Source: Prevotella sp.
Lineage (GTDB): Bacteria > Bacteroidota > Bacteroidia > Bacteroidales > Bacteroidaceae
Assembly (NCBI GenBank): GCA_024681875.1
Contig: JAILAA010000029.1
Coordinates: 1-19,203 of the forward strand
Direction: 5' to 3'
DNA length: 19,203 nt
The position numbers and the translations under genes were made by a program. The notes under the pieces were generated by a model. The model searched no databases, had not been told where the DNA came from, and saw only the letters and a program-made list of their open reading frames with translations. Position 1 is the first letter of the stretch. Each line of letters begins with the position of its first letter. Below, piece by piece: positions 7,414 through 14,479 of this stretch.

Positions 7414-7453
7414 TTTCAATTTTTCAACTTTTCAATTTCTCAACTTTTCAATT
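7414..7453. repeat. Octanucleotide tandem repeat (TTTCAATT/TTTCAACT, five copies) between divergent promoters
   Basis: Units alternate TTTCAATT, TTTCAACT, TTTCAATT, TCTCAACT, TTTCAATT. The array ends nine bases before the rsmA -7 element, so it provides the region where the -33 contact of that promoter would fall. Confidence 0.85.
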
Positions 7454-7461
7454 ATTTATAC

Positions 7462-7469
7462 TAACTTTG
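7462..7469 (+). promoter_or_regulatory. Bacteroidetes -7 element of rsmA
   Basis: TAACTTTG followed by GC lies 18 bases before the rsmA ATG, giving a short leader of about 15 bases. The -33 region is inside the octanucleotide repeat and lacks a clear TTTG. Confidence 0.65.
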
Positions 7470-7487
7470 CAGCCATCAATCAAGCCA

Positions 7488-8327
7488 ATGAAACAAGTAA
7501 GGCCGAAGAAAAACTTAGGGCAGCACTTCCTCACTGATCTTTCGATAGCGAAGCGCATTGCCGACACCGTTGACGCCTGCCCCGACCTGCCCGTCCTCGA
7601 GGTCGGTCCCGGCATGGGCGTGCTGACGCAGTTCTTGGCCGAGAAGCCGCGCCCGTTACGCGTGGTGGAGATAGACAGCGAGAGTGTTTCTTTCCTGCGA
7701 GAGAAATACGGATGGGACGTTTCAAGTAATCTCTCACCTCTCACCTCTCACCTCTCACCACAAATCATCTCCGGCGATTTTCTCCGCATGGACCTGCATG
7801 AGCTTTTCAACGGCCAGCAGTTTGTGCTCACCGGCAACTATCCCTACGACATCTCCTCGCAGATTTTCTTCAAGATGCTCGACAACCGTGACCTCATTCC
7901 CTGCTGCACAGGCATGATACAGCATGAGGTGGCCCTGCGCATGGCCGCGCAGCCCGGCTCGAAACAGTACGGCATCCTGTCGGTGCTCATTCAGGCATGG
8001 TACGACGTGGAGTATCTCTTCACCGTCGAGCCCTCGGTTTTCAATCCGCCGCCCAAGGTGCAGAGCGCCGTCATCCGCATGATGCGCAATCAAGTGACCA
8101 AGCTGGGCTGCGACGAAGACCTTTTCAAACGCGTGGTGAAGACCACGTTCAACCAGCGCCGCAAGATGCTGCGCGTGAGCCTGCGCCAGCTGCTGCCGCA
8201 GGACTCTCCGTTCTTCAGCCTCCATGCCTCATTGCTGACCCGCCGCCCTGAGCAGCTCAGCATCTACGAGTTCGTAGCGCTGACCAACAGTATCGCCGAC
8301 TGCCTTCCCCTGACGAGCGAAGTGTAA
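7488..8327 (+). CDS. rsmA: 16S rRNA dimethyladenosine transferase RsmA/KsgA
   Basis: SAM-dependent enzyme that dimethylates the two adjacent adenosines in helix 45 of 16S rRNA during 30S assembly; its loss gives kasugamycin resistance. Motifs: KKNLGQHFL at the N-terminus, SAM loop LEVGPGMGVLTQFL (residues 37-50), acidic VVEID ending at Asp63, ISGDFL (93-98), catalytic NYPYDIS (117 on; NLPY in E. coli), then PSVFNPPPKVQSAVIRM and TTFNQRRKMLRVSL. Length (279) is normal. The start is the ATG at 7488, directly upstream of MKQVRPKKNLGQ and placed by the -7 element; the longer open frame upstream is noise. Residues 82-91 (LSPLTSHLSP), between the acidic loop and ISGD, are encoded by four copies of a 7-bp repeat, an insertion relative to the family as I know it. 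Confidence 0.96.
   Translation: MKQVRPKKNLGQHFLTDLSIAKRIADTVDACPDLPVLEVGPGMGVLTQFLAEKPRPLRVVEIDSESVSFLREKYGWDVSSNLSPLTSHLSPQIISGDFLRMDLHELFNGQQFVLTGNYPYDISSQIFFKMLDNRDLIPCCTGMIQHEVALRMAAQPGSKQYGILSVLIQAWYDVEYLFTVEPSVFNPPPKVQSAVIRMMRNQVTKLGCDEDLFKRVVKTTFNQRRKMLRVSLRQLLPQDSPFFSLHASLLTRRPEQLSIYEFVALTNSIADCLPLTSEV
7731..7758 (+). repeat. Heptanucleotide tandem repeat (CTCTCAC, four exact copies) inside rsmA
   Basis: Four perfect head-to-tail CTCTCAC units in the coding frame, giving LSPLTSHLSP. Any single-unit change alters the frame upstream of the catalytic NYPY motif. Confidence 0.95.
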
Positions 8328-8341
8328 TCTTGATTGGAATA

Positions 8342-10087
8342 ATGGAGAGCCGCTCATATATCCTGTACATAGCTGTTGTCGTTTCCTCTCTATTGCTGTC
8401 CTTCGCTTCTTGTGACAGCACTGCCCGACGTGTCGCCATGCTTGCCGTTCTCGAAGAGGCCGACAGTCTGAATCTTAACTATATCCCCATCACCTCCGAC
8501 AGTCTGCTCCGTGAGGCCGTCGGCTATTTTGACCGCCACGGCACACCCAACGAGCGCCTCCGCGCCTACTATCTCCTTGGCTGCGCCTACCGCGACATGA
8601 GCGAGGCACCACGTGCCATCGAAGCATGGCAGGATGCCATAGCATGTGCCGACACCGCAGCCACAGATTGCGACTACAAGTCACTGGGAAAAGCCTATTC
8701 TCAAATGGCTAACCTGTTTCATCGCCAGCTGTTATTGTTAGATGAGGTAGGTGCCAGGAAACAGGCCTATCGCTTTACGCTCATGTCAGGTAACACTTTG
8801 GTAGCCATTCACGAGTATAAGTTGATGGCAAACTCGTATTTGCTTCAAAACGAAAACGACAGCGCAGAAATCATTCTGAAAAAAGCCCTAAGCCAGTATT
8901 ACAATCATGGGTATCTTCAAGAAGGACTGAAAGCATCTACAATGTTGATGTATCTGTATGCCGAACAACCGTATCGGATATCTGTATTAAAAGAACTGAT
9001 AGAAAGATATGAAGCAGAATGTACCTTGTTTGACGAAAACCATGAGCTTCCACCATCCAAACGTCAGTATTATTATTATAAAGGCAGATATTTTGAGATG
9101 ATTCATCAATTAGATTCTGCAGAGCAGTGCTATAGGAAGATTTATTATCCCGGCATGAGCTATCTAAGCGCTAATCCTATGTACAAAGGACTGTTGAGCG
9201 TGTTCCAGAAAAAGCATATAGGTGATTCTGTTGCTAAATATGCCGACCTTTACTGCACGTCTGTTGATTCGTCATCTATATTAAAAGACAGAGAATTGAC
9301 AGCCCAGATGGCTGCAAGCTATAACTACAACCGTTATCAGAGACTGGCACTTGATAACGCGCAAAAGGCCAATCAGCGCCTTAATATGGTAGTTGCGTTG
9401 TTGTCTGTTGTTATTATTTGCATCATAGTAGCAATAATCTTTAGTCGAAAATACCGGAAGAAGCAAAAAGTGTTGGAAGAACTTCAAAGAGAATATGAAG
9501 AAGCTCAAAATAGTTTCAATAGAATAAAGAAACAATTGCATCAACTGGATGAGAAGCACAAGGCAGTTTTAAACTCTCTCCAAAAAGACAATGACGAGAC
9601 ACAAGCTCTCATTGCCATGCTTAACACCCAGCATGAGATGGAGAAAGAACGACTTATCAGGGAGCTTCATTCGCATACGGAGAAGGTTGAACAGCTGGAG
9701 CGCCAGCTCAAGATTTCCCAATATGTAAGTCCCTCCCAGCCTTTCCTTAGCCTTGGCATTGTCAGACGCGTCAAAATCTATGCGGAAGGCAACCGACAGC
9801 AACTAAGCGATAACGACTTACGTACGCTCGCCGATGCCGTCAAAGAACATTTTCCTGACCTTCATACAGATTTAGACAGTAATCCCACCATTACTCCTCT
9901 TGCCAAAAATGTGTGTCTGCTGACTATACTCAACCTAAAACCAAGAGAAATAGTCAATTTACTTGGCATTTCCTCTTCGCAGGTGAGCAACCTGCGCAAG
10001 AATGTCAATGTTGCATTGTTCCATGAAAATACGACACGAACATTATATCAGAATCTTTCCAGACGCTACAAGATTCTTTCTTCCTGA
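8342..10087 (+). CDS. Membrane-anchored TPR regulator with coiled coil and C-terminal HTH
   Basis: 581-residue protein of a type common in Bacteroidales. In order: an N-terminal hydrophobic leader ending SFASC (Cys24, possible lipobox), a periplasmic helical TPR-like region to about residue 330 (AYYLLGCAYRDMSEAPRAI, YYKGRYFEMIHQLDSAEQCY), one membrane segment near 347-368, a charged coiled coil to about 460, and a C-terminal helix-turn-helix (LKPREIVNLLGISSSQVSNL, about 532-551). This suggests sensing outside the inner membrane and DNA binding inside. ATG 8342 is preferred over TTG 8330; it follows rsmA by 14 bases. The first 115 or so codons are GC-rich like rsmA while the rest is clearly AT-richer. 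The 3' end is duplicated as a fragment at 15591, ahead of the protease cluster. The target genes are inferred from that. Confidence 0.82.
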   Translation: MESRSYILYIAVVVSSLLLSFASCDSTARRVAMLAVLEEADSLNLNYIPITSDSLLREAVGYFDRHGTPNERLRAYYLLGCAYRDMSEAPRAIEAWQDAIACADTAATDCDYKSLGKAYSQMANLFHRQLLLLDEVGARKQAYRFTLMSGNTLVAIHEYKLMANSYLLQNENDSAEIILKKALSQYYNHGYLQEGLKASTMLMYLYAEQPYRISVLKELIERYEAECTLFDENHELPPSKRQYYYYKGRYFEMIHQLDSAEQCYRKIYYPGMSYLSANPMYKGLLSVFQKKHIGDSVAKYADLYCTSVDSSSILKDRELTAQMAASYNYNRYQRLALDNAQKANQRLNMVVALLSVVIICIIVAIIFSRKYRKKQKVLEELQREYEEAQNSFNRIKKQLHQLDEKHKAVLNSLQKDNDETQALIAMLNTQHEMEKERLIRELHSHTEKVEQLERQLKISQYVSPSQPFLSLGIVRRVKIYAEGNRQQLSDNDLRTLADAVKEHFPDLHTDLDSNPTITPLAKNVCLLTILNLKPREIVNLLGISSSQVSNLRKNVNVALFHENTTRTLYQNLSRRYKILSS

Positions 10088-10325
10088 ATCATCTTTTTTG
10101 GCTAAAGTGCCTAAAAAGTGAAAAAGCAGTGTAAATTTTGTCGGTTTCTCCAAACCTCCTTTATTTAAAGGTGATTTGGGGATTTTTTCTTTAGTTTGGC
10201 TTGGGGTCGTTTTTGTTTTTCTGCATTTTAATGCCATTTGAATCATTTGGTATAGCTTATCTTTGCAGCATCGTATTATTAAAATTTATGTGCTATGAAA
10301 AGAAAAACTTTGATTCTATTGACAT
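9961..10325 (+). repeat. Direct repeat copy A (end of regulator, terminator, promoter, start of small gene)
   Basis: This segment matches 15591-15896 in the same order and orientation: the HTH-coding CAGGTGAGCAACCTGCGCAA, a stem-loop with AAAAAGTGAAAAA, an intrinsic terminator, the promoter and the first ten codons of the DUF3244-like gene. The last 105 bases (10221-10325) are identical to 15792-15896. Copy B lacks about 60 bases around the regulator stop codon. The homology stops abruptly after GACAT at 10325. Confidence 0.92.
10150..10192 (+). terminator. Probable intrinsic terminator after the TPR/HTH regulator
   Basis: Stem CCAAA...CCTTT / AAAGG...TTTGG with a small internal loop and an ATTT loop, followed by GGATTTTTTCTTT. 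It lies about 60 bases after the regulator stop and is repeated at 15720-15762. A further hairpin (TTTTTTGGC / GCCTAAAAA) sits between it and the stop codon. Confidence 0.65.
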
Positions 10326-10327
10326 AA
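10295..10327 (+). pseudogene. Truncated start of a DUF3244-like gene (10 codons)
   Basis: The ATG and first ten codons (MKRKTLILLT) are identical to the start of the intact gene at 15866, with the same promoter 30 bases upstream (TATCTTTG, 10258-10265). The eleventh codon is TAA because homology ends there. What remains is a promoter driving a ten-residue peptide. Confidence 0.75.
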
Positions 10328-10345
10328 GTAATAACTGAAAAAGTA

Positions 10346-10377
10346 TTTGCAAAACAGAAGAAATAATTGTATTTTTG
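10346..10377 (+). promoter_or_regulatory. Bacteroidetes promoter of the LRR gene
   Basis: TTTG at 10346-10349 and TATTTTTG at 10370-10377 are separated by 20 bases, close to the known -33/-7 arrangement. The ATG follows 25 bases after the -7 element. The rest of the 315-base space between genes is the direct repeat described separately. Confidence 0.7.
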
Positions 10378-10402
10378 CAGCAACTATTGAAACCATATTG
10401 CT

Positions 10403-11638
10403 ATGAAGAAAATATTTTTGTTATTTTTGATCAGCTTATTGACCCTTTCTACGGTGGCTGATGAATACACTGACCCGGAGACGAATGTCATTTATGTGTA
10501 CAAGCAGGGTATTCCCAATGCTACTGTAAAATGTGGCGATGTGGCGGATTGGGATAATGGCGATACAGAATATGTGTCAGGAAATCCCGATGCCAAGGGG
10601 GATGTCCGTATCCTTGACAAGTTTACTGTGAATAACGAAGAGTATGTGGTTACTGGCATTGGCAGCCTTTCCTTTGTCTTAAATAAGGACATCACCTCAG
10701 TGTTCATACCTTCCACTATCGAGAATGTTGACATGGAATCCTTTTTGGAATGTTCATCTCTTAAGAACGTTTACATGTCGGAAAGGTTAAAAACAATAGG
10801 CTATCGGGCTTTCTCAGGATGTGTATCCCTGTCATCGCTGGAATTGCCTGAAGGGCTTGAGAGAATCGGCTTTGAGGCTTTCGCGTCATGCACAGCCCTT
10901 AAGTCAGTACATATTCCTTCCAGCGTGACAACTATAGGCCGTCTTCCTTTTCTTGAATGTGACAATCTGGAATCCCTCTCTGTGGCGGATGGAAACATGT
11001 TTTTCGACTCCCGCGAGGGATGTAATGCAGTGATAGAAAAAGCCACTGACAGGTTGGTTATAGGCTGTAAGACGACGGTAATACCCCTTACTGTCGTTTC
11101 TGTCGGGGAAGAAGCATTTTCCAGATGCGGAAGTCTGAAGGAAATCGTCATTCCAGAGTCTGTGAAGACAATAGAAAGTAATGCTTTCTATCGTTGTAAA
11201 GGCCTAACTGAAGTAATCCTACCACAAAGTTTGCAATCCATAGGGGAGAGTGCATTTGCGCAAACCGCTATTCAATGTATTACTATTCCCTCAGGCGTAG
11301 AAAGTATAGGACTCTGGGCTTTCAGCTCGTCAACTATAGAAACCGTTATTTCACTTATTGAAGAACCTTTTGCAGTCCCTGACCTCTGCAATTTCCCAAG
11401 ACCAAATCCAATCTTGTTTGTTCCTGCTGGTACAAAGGGGATATATGAGGCGACAAATGGGTGGAACAGATTCAAGAGTATAATTGTTCTTGACGAGGCG
11501 GGGATGGTTGATTTTAGCATACCAAAATATGCAAAGACTCCATTAAATACATATTTCGATCTTTGTGGCTGTTGCCTTGACTGCCTTCCTCCGAGGGGCA
11601 TATATATACAGAACGGAAGGAAGGTGGTGGTCAGGTAG
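10403..11638 (+). CDS. Secreted BspA-like leucine-rich-repeat protein
   Basis: 411 residues with a cleavable signal peptide (MKKIFLLFLISLLTLSTVA, cut before DEY). From about residue 90 it is built of BspA-type (LRR_5) repeats of about 23 residues, pattern LKSVHIPSSVTTIGRLPFLE and LTEVILPQSLQSIGESAFA. The second array follows an insert around residues 195-225. Such proteins are surface-exposed in oral and gut Bacteroidetes and spirochaetes and often bind host proteins; the ligand here is unknown. The C-terminus (GIYIQNGRKVVVR) looks like a type-IX-type tail, but the usual Gly-Arg-Arg turn is replaced by CGCCLDC, four cysteines in seven residues. A remnant of another such tail lies 35 bases further on. 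Confidence 0.88.
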   Translation: MKKIFLLFLISLLTLSTVADEYTDPETNVIYVYKQGIPNATVKCGDVADWDNGDTEYVSGNPDAKGDVRILDKFTVNNEEYVVTGIGSLSFVLNKDITSVFIPSTIENVDMESFLECSSLKNVYMSERLKTIGYRAFSGCVSLSSLELPEGLERIGFEAFASCTALKSVHIPSSVTTIGRLPFLECDNLESLSVADGNMFFDSREGCNAVIEKATDRLVIGCKTTVIPLTVVSVGEEAFSRCGSLKEIVIPESVKTIESNAFYRCKGLTEVILPQSLQSIGESAFAQTAIQCITIPSGVESIGLWAFSSSTIETVISLIEEPFAVPDLCNFPRPNPILFVPAGTKGIYEATNGWNRFKSIIVLDEAGMVDFSIPKYAKTPLNTYFDLCGCCLDCLPPRGIYIQNGRKVVVR

Positions 11639-11673
11639 ATAACGGAGGATAAGGATCAAGATCAGGGGGCTGA

Positions 11674-11850
11674 TTCGCCAAATTGGATCAAATCCCGTCT
11701 CATGAATTGGTATTTCAAAGTTCAGCATCTGTCCAAAACATAACTAATGCGACGAAAAAGGAAATGGAGTATTACGATTTGCTGGGTAGGCGAACAAGTC
11801 TTTCTGGGAATAGCATCTACCTCATGAACAGAAAGAAATTTGTCAAGTAG
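11674..11850 (+). pseudogene. Remnant C-terminus of a secreted protein (type-IX-like tail)
   Basis: One frame is open from 11674 to the stop at 11848-11850, with no start at its beginning. It encodes VQNITNATKKEMEYYDLLGR and ends SIYLMNRKKFVK, the pattern seen at the C-terminus of many secreted Prevotella proteins. The body of the gene is missing. It is most simply the leftover of a protein once encoded here, perhaps a relative or earlier 3' end of the LRR gene. The remaining bases to the next gene (11851-11965) hold no clear gene or consensus promoter. Confidence 0.65.
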
Positions 11851-11965
11851 CGCTGACGCCGTGCATTCTTCCTGACCATTTTTTCATCTTAATAATTGGA
11901 ACTGATGTATCCTACATATGCAGGCTATATCGTTAGTATGACTTATACCCTAACAATAACAATTT

Positions 11966-13396
11966 ATGCAATTTAATTCGCTTGTTTTCTTGATATTTCT
12001 ATCGGTAGTGTTTATGCTCCACTGGCAAGTGTCCAGTTCCCGCCGCTGGCAGAACGGGCTGGTGGTAGTGGCCAGCTATGTGTTCTACGGCTGGTGGGAC
12101 TGGCGCTTCCTGGGACTCATTGCCTTTACTTCATTGCTTAGCTATGGAGGCGGAATATTGACGGAGCACTTCAACGGACGGCGGCGGAACCAGCGGGCAG
12201 TCTACATAGTCTGCATCGTGGTAAGCCTGCTTATATTAGGAGTCTTCAAGTATTTCAACTTCTTTGCCGACAGCCTCTGCACACTGCTTGGCCTGTTTGG
12301 ATGGCAGACCGACTGGGCTACGCTGAACGTGGTGCTGCCCGTGGGCATCAGCTTCTACACGTTTCAGGCCATGAGCTACACTATCGACGTCTATCGTGGT
12401 CAGGTGGAGGCAAGCCGTGATGTCATAGAGTTCTTTGCCTACATCAGCTTCTTCCCTCAGCTTGTGGCAGGCCCCATAGAGCGGGCGGGTCACCTGCTGC
12501 CGCAGTTCCGGCAGGAGCGCCGCTTCTGCTATGCCGATGCCGTGGACGGATGCCGGCAGATGCTGTGGGGCTTTTTCAAGAAGATGGTCATTGCCGACAA
12601 CTGCGCTACGGTGGTCAATGCCGTCTGGGCTGACTATGGCGGCCAGCCGTCGGTGATGCTGATGGTAGGCGCAGTATTTTTCACGTTTCAAATTTACTGC
12701 GACTTCTCCGGCTATTCCGACATCGCTATCGGCTGTGCCCGCCTATTTGGCATCCGACTGATGCGCAACTTCAACTATCCCTACTTCTCACATGGCATTG
12801 CTGACTTCTGGCGACGCTGGCATATCTCGCTGATGACGTGGCTTCGTGACTATGTCTATATCCCGTTGGGAGGAAACCGCAAGGGACTCAACACTACGCT
12901 AAGGAACATCTTTACGGTGTGGGGCATCAGCGGACTATGGCACGGTGCCAACTGGACCTTTGTGTGCTGGGGTCTCTATCATGCAACGCTATTATCAGCC
13001 TGCCGCTGGATAAGAATCCCGTCCGTTGGGAGAATCCTGTATGTCTGCATCACGTTTCTCCTTGTCGTCATCGGCTGGATCATCTTCCGTGCGCCGACGC
13101 TGCATGATGCCTTCTGCTACCTGTCGCGTATGCTGAGCCCGTCGGAGCTGAACGCCAGCCAACTGCTGTCACGGCTCATGTCCATGCAGTCGGCAGTGGC
13201 TACTGCTGTCATAGGCATCACTGTGATGACACTGTTTGAATGGCGAGGCCGACACCACCGGCACGCCCTGCAGTTCATGACGGGCTGCATCCTTGCCCGC
13301 CGCACCTCGTTGCGCTATGCCTTTTATGTCGTGATGGCGATGTGCACCATAGCCTTTGCCGGCTCTCAGTCGGAGTTCATCTATTTCCAATTCTAA
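11966..13396 (+). CDS. MBOAT-family O-acyltransferase (AlgI/DltB-like)
   Basis: 476-residue polytopic membrane enzyme that moves acyl groups, usually acetyl, across the membrane to extracytoplasmic polysaccharide. Family blocks: MQFNSLVFLIFLSVVF at the start, ASYVFYGWWDWRFL, LPVGISFYTFQAMSYTIDVY, FFPQLVAGPIERA, FQIYCDFSGYSDIAIG, NFNYPYFSHGIADFWRRWHI, WLRDYVYIPLGGNRKG and GISGLWHGANWTF, with the presumed catalytic His326. The length fits AlgI-type members. It is followed after 12 bases by an SGNH-like protein, the usual two-gene acetylation arrangement. The acceptor (capsule, O-antigen or peptidoglycan) is not shown by context: no glycan synthesis genes lie nearby. Base composition is GC-rich, unlike the genes on either side of the pair. 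Confidence 0.93.
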   Translation: MQFNSLVFLIFLSVVFMLHWQVSSSRRWQNGLVVVASYVFYGWWDWRFLGLIAFTSLLSYGGGILTEHFNGRRRNQRAVYIVCIVVSLLILGVFKYFNFFADSLCTLLGLFGWQTDWATLNVVLPVGISFYTFQAMSYTIDVYRGQVEASRDVIEFFAYISFFPQLVAGPIERAGHLLPQFRQERRFCYADAVDGCRQMLWGFFKKMVIADNCATVVNAVWADYGGQPSVMLMVGAVFFTFQIYCDFSGYSDIAIGCARLFGIRLMRNFNYPYFSHGIADFWRRWHISLMTWLRDYVYIPLGGNRKGLNTTLRNIFTVWGISGLWHGANWTFVCWGLYHATLLSACRWIRIPSVGRILYVCITFLLVVIGWIIFRAPTLHDAFCYLSRMLSPSELNASQLLSRLMSMQSAVATAVIGITVMTLFEWRGRHHRHALQFMTGCILARRTSLRYAFYVVMAMCTIAFAGSQSEFIYFQF

Positions 13397-13408
13397 ATAG
13401 AATGACTC

Positions 13409-14458
13409 ATGAAAAGATTCCTTCGCAGACTGTCGTTTCTCCTATTGTTGTTTGCCGGTCTTCATCTGCTGCTCGTGCTGGCCATCCCTGCCGACCGCAA
13501 CCAGTATCTCAATGCCTTCAACCAGAAGCTGCAGCTGCTCATCGACACCCCGTCGCCACGGATTATCTTCATGGGCGGCAGCAACACTGCTTTCGGCATT
13601 GACTCACGTATGGTGGAGGACTCGCTGGGGCTTCCCGTGGTCAACTACGGACTGCATGGCGGCATAGGCCTGCGGTTTCCCATGACCGAGGCGTTGCCCT
13701 ATCTTAGGGCTGGCGACATCGTAGTGTTGCAGGCAGAATACGCCAACTTCTTTGAAGAGACCTGCAATGCCGAGACCATGCCCAAGCTGATGGCTGCCAC
13801 CCGCTGGCGCTTCGCTTCCCATCTGTCGGCGGCTGAGTGGAAAGCCGTCCTTGCAGGTATGCCCATGCTGGCCCTGAGCCACCTGAAGCGCCTGCTGCTC
13901 TGTCCTTTCAGGAAAGGCTTTGACACGCCAGTGCCCAAAGACCACTTTGCCTACACTGCCGCCGGCTTCAACGTCTACGGCGACGAGGTGAGCCATCTGC
14001 GTTTTCCCGGCTCTTACATGGCCTCGTCCTACAAGGAGTCACGCCCTGTACGTGAGGAATTTATCGGCTGGCTACGTGATGTCCTGCACGACATGGAGCA
14101 GCGTGGCATCACACTCGTGATGCTGCCGCCAGCCTGTGTGGATTCTTATTTCAAGGGCCACTATAGCGATGACATAGCCAATGAACTCCAGACAATAGGG
14201 TATCCGTATGTAACGTCGCCTCAGTCGATGACGCTGCCCGACAGCTTCGCTTTTGACTCGGGCTATCACCTGAACGCGCAAGGTGTGGAAATGAATACAA
14301 GGAGGATCATTGAAATACTAATTTACGAGCGAATGAAGCAAAAGCACCTGTCTCATCCATGCTTTTTCTTTTTTCATCCAACCTTTTTAGATTTTCCTTA
14401 TGGTTTTTTTTGCAGTTTCGAGAAAAAGCAGTACCTTTGTGGCCGTTTTTCTAGATAA
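13409..14458 (+). CDS. SGNH-like partner of the MBOAT acyltransferase, with overlong C-terminus
   Basis: 349 residues: an N-terminal membrane anchor (about residues 8-27), then an SGNH/AlgJ-like domain. Block I reads FMGGSNTAFGIDS with Ser58 as predicted nucleophile; the closing motif FDSGYHLNAQG supplies Asp283 and His287. Partners of this kind take the acyl group from the MBOAT protein and place it on the glycan outside the membrane. The pair has 12 bases between genes and matching GC-rich composition, so it is probably one operon. The last 40 or so residues (from about MKQKHL) are low-complexity and Phe-rich. Their DNA contains a possible terminator and a strong promoter for the next unit, so the ancestral protein probably ended near base 14340 and its stop was lost. 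Confidence 0.8.
   Translation: MKRFLRRLSFLLLLFAGLHLLLVLAIPADRNQYLNAFNQKLQLLIDTPSPRIIFMGGSNTAFGIDSRMVEDSLGLPVVNYGLHGGIGLRFPMTEALPYLRAGDIVVLQAEYANFFEETCNAETMPKLMAATRWRFASHLSAAEWKAVLAGMPMLALSHLKRLLLCPFRKGFDTPVPKDHFAYTAAGFNVYGDEVSHLRFPGSYMASSYKESRPVREEFIGWLRDVLHDMEQRGITLVMLPPACVDSYFKGHYSDDIANELQTIGYPYVTSPQSMTLPDSFAFDSGYHLNAQGVEMNTRRIIEILIYERMKQKHLSHPCFFFFHPTFLDFPYGFFCSFEKKQYLCGRFSR
14340..14376 (+). terminator. Possible weak intrinsic terminator within the SGNH gene end
   Basis: AAAAGCA (14340-14346) pairs with TGCTTTT (14360-14366) around a 13-base loop and is followed by TCTTTTTT. The stem is short and AT-rich, so this is tentative. Confidence 0.35.
14409..14439 (+). promoter_or_regulatory. 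Strong Bacteroidetes promoter inside the 3' end of the SGNH gene
   Basis: TTTG at 14409-14412, a 19-base spacer and TACCTTTG at 14432-14439 match the -33/-7 consensus. It would drive the two genes from 14480 with a leader of about 37 bases. Confidence 0.75.
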
Positions 14459-14479
14459 TTGATGTATATCAAGTAATAA

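Noticed and set aside
7104..7487. Upstream extension of the rsmA frame
   Set aside because: It overlaps the UPF0104 gene and both promoters; the conserved protein starts at 7488.
10043..10246. Minus-strand frame containing SPLNKGGLEK, with a similar one at 15556-15780
   Set aside because: The two resemble each other only because the DNA is duplicated; the shared peptide comes from the terminator stem.
12236..12691. Minus-strand frame opposite the MBOAT gene
   Set aside because: Shadow of a conserved membrane-protein gene.
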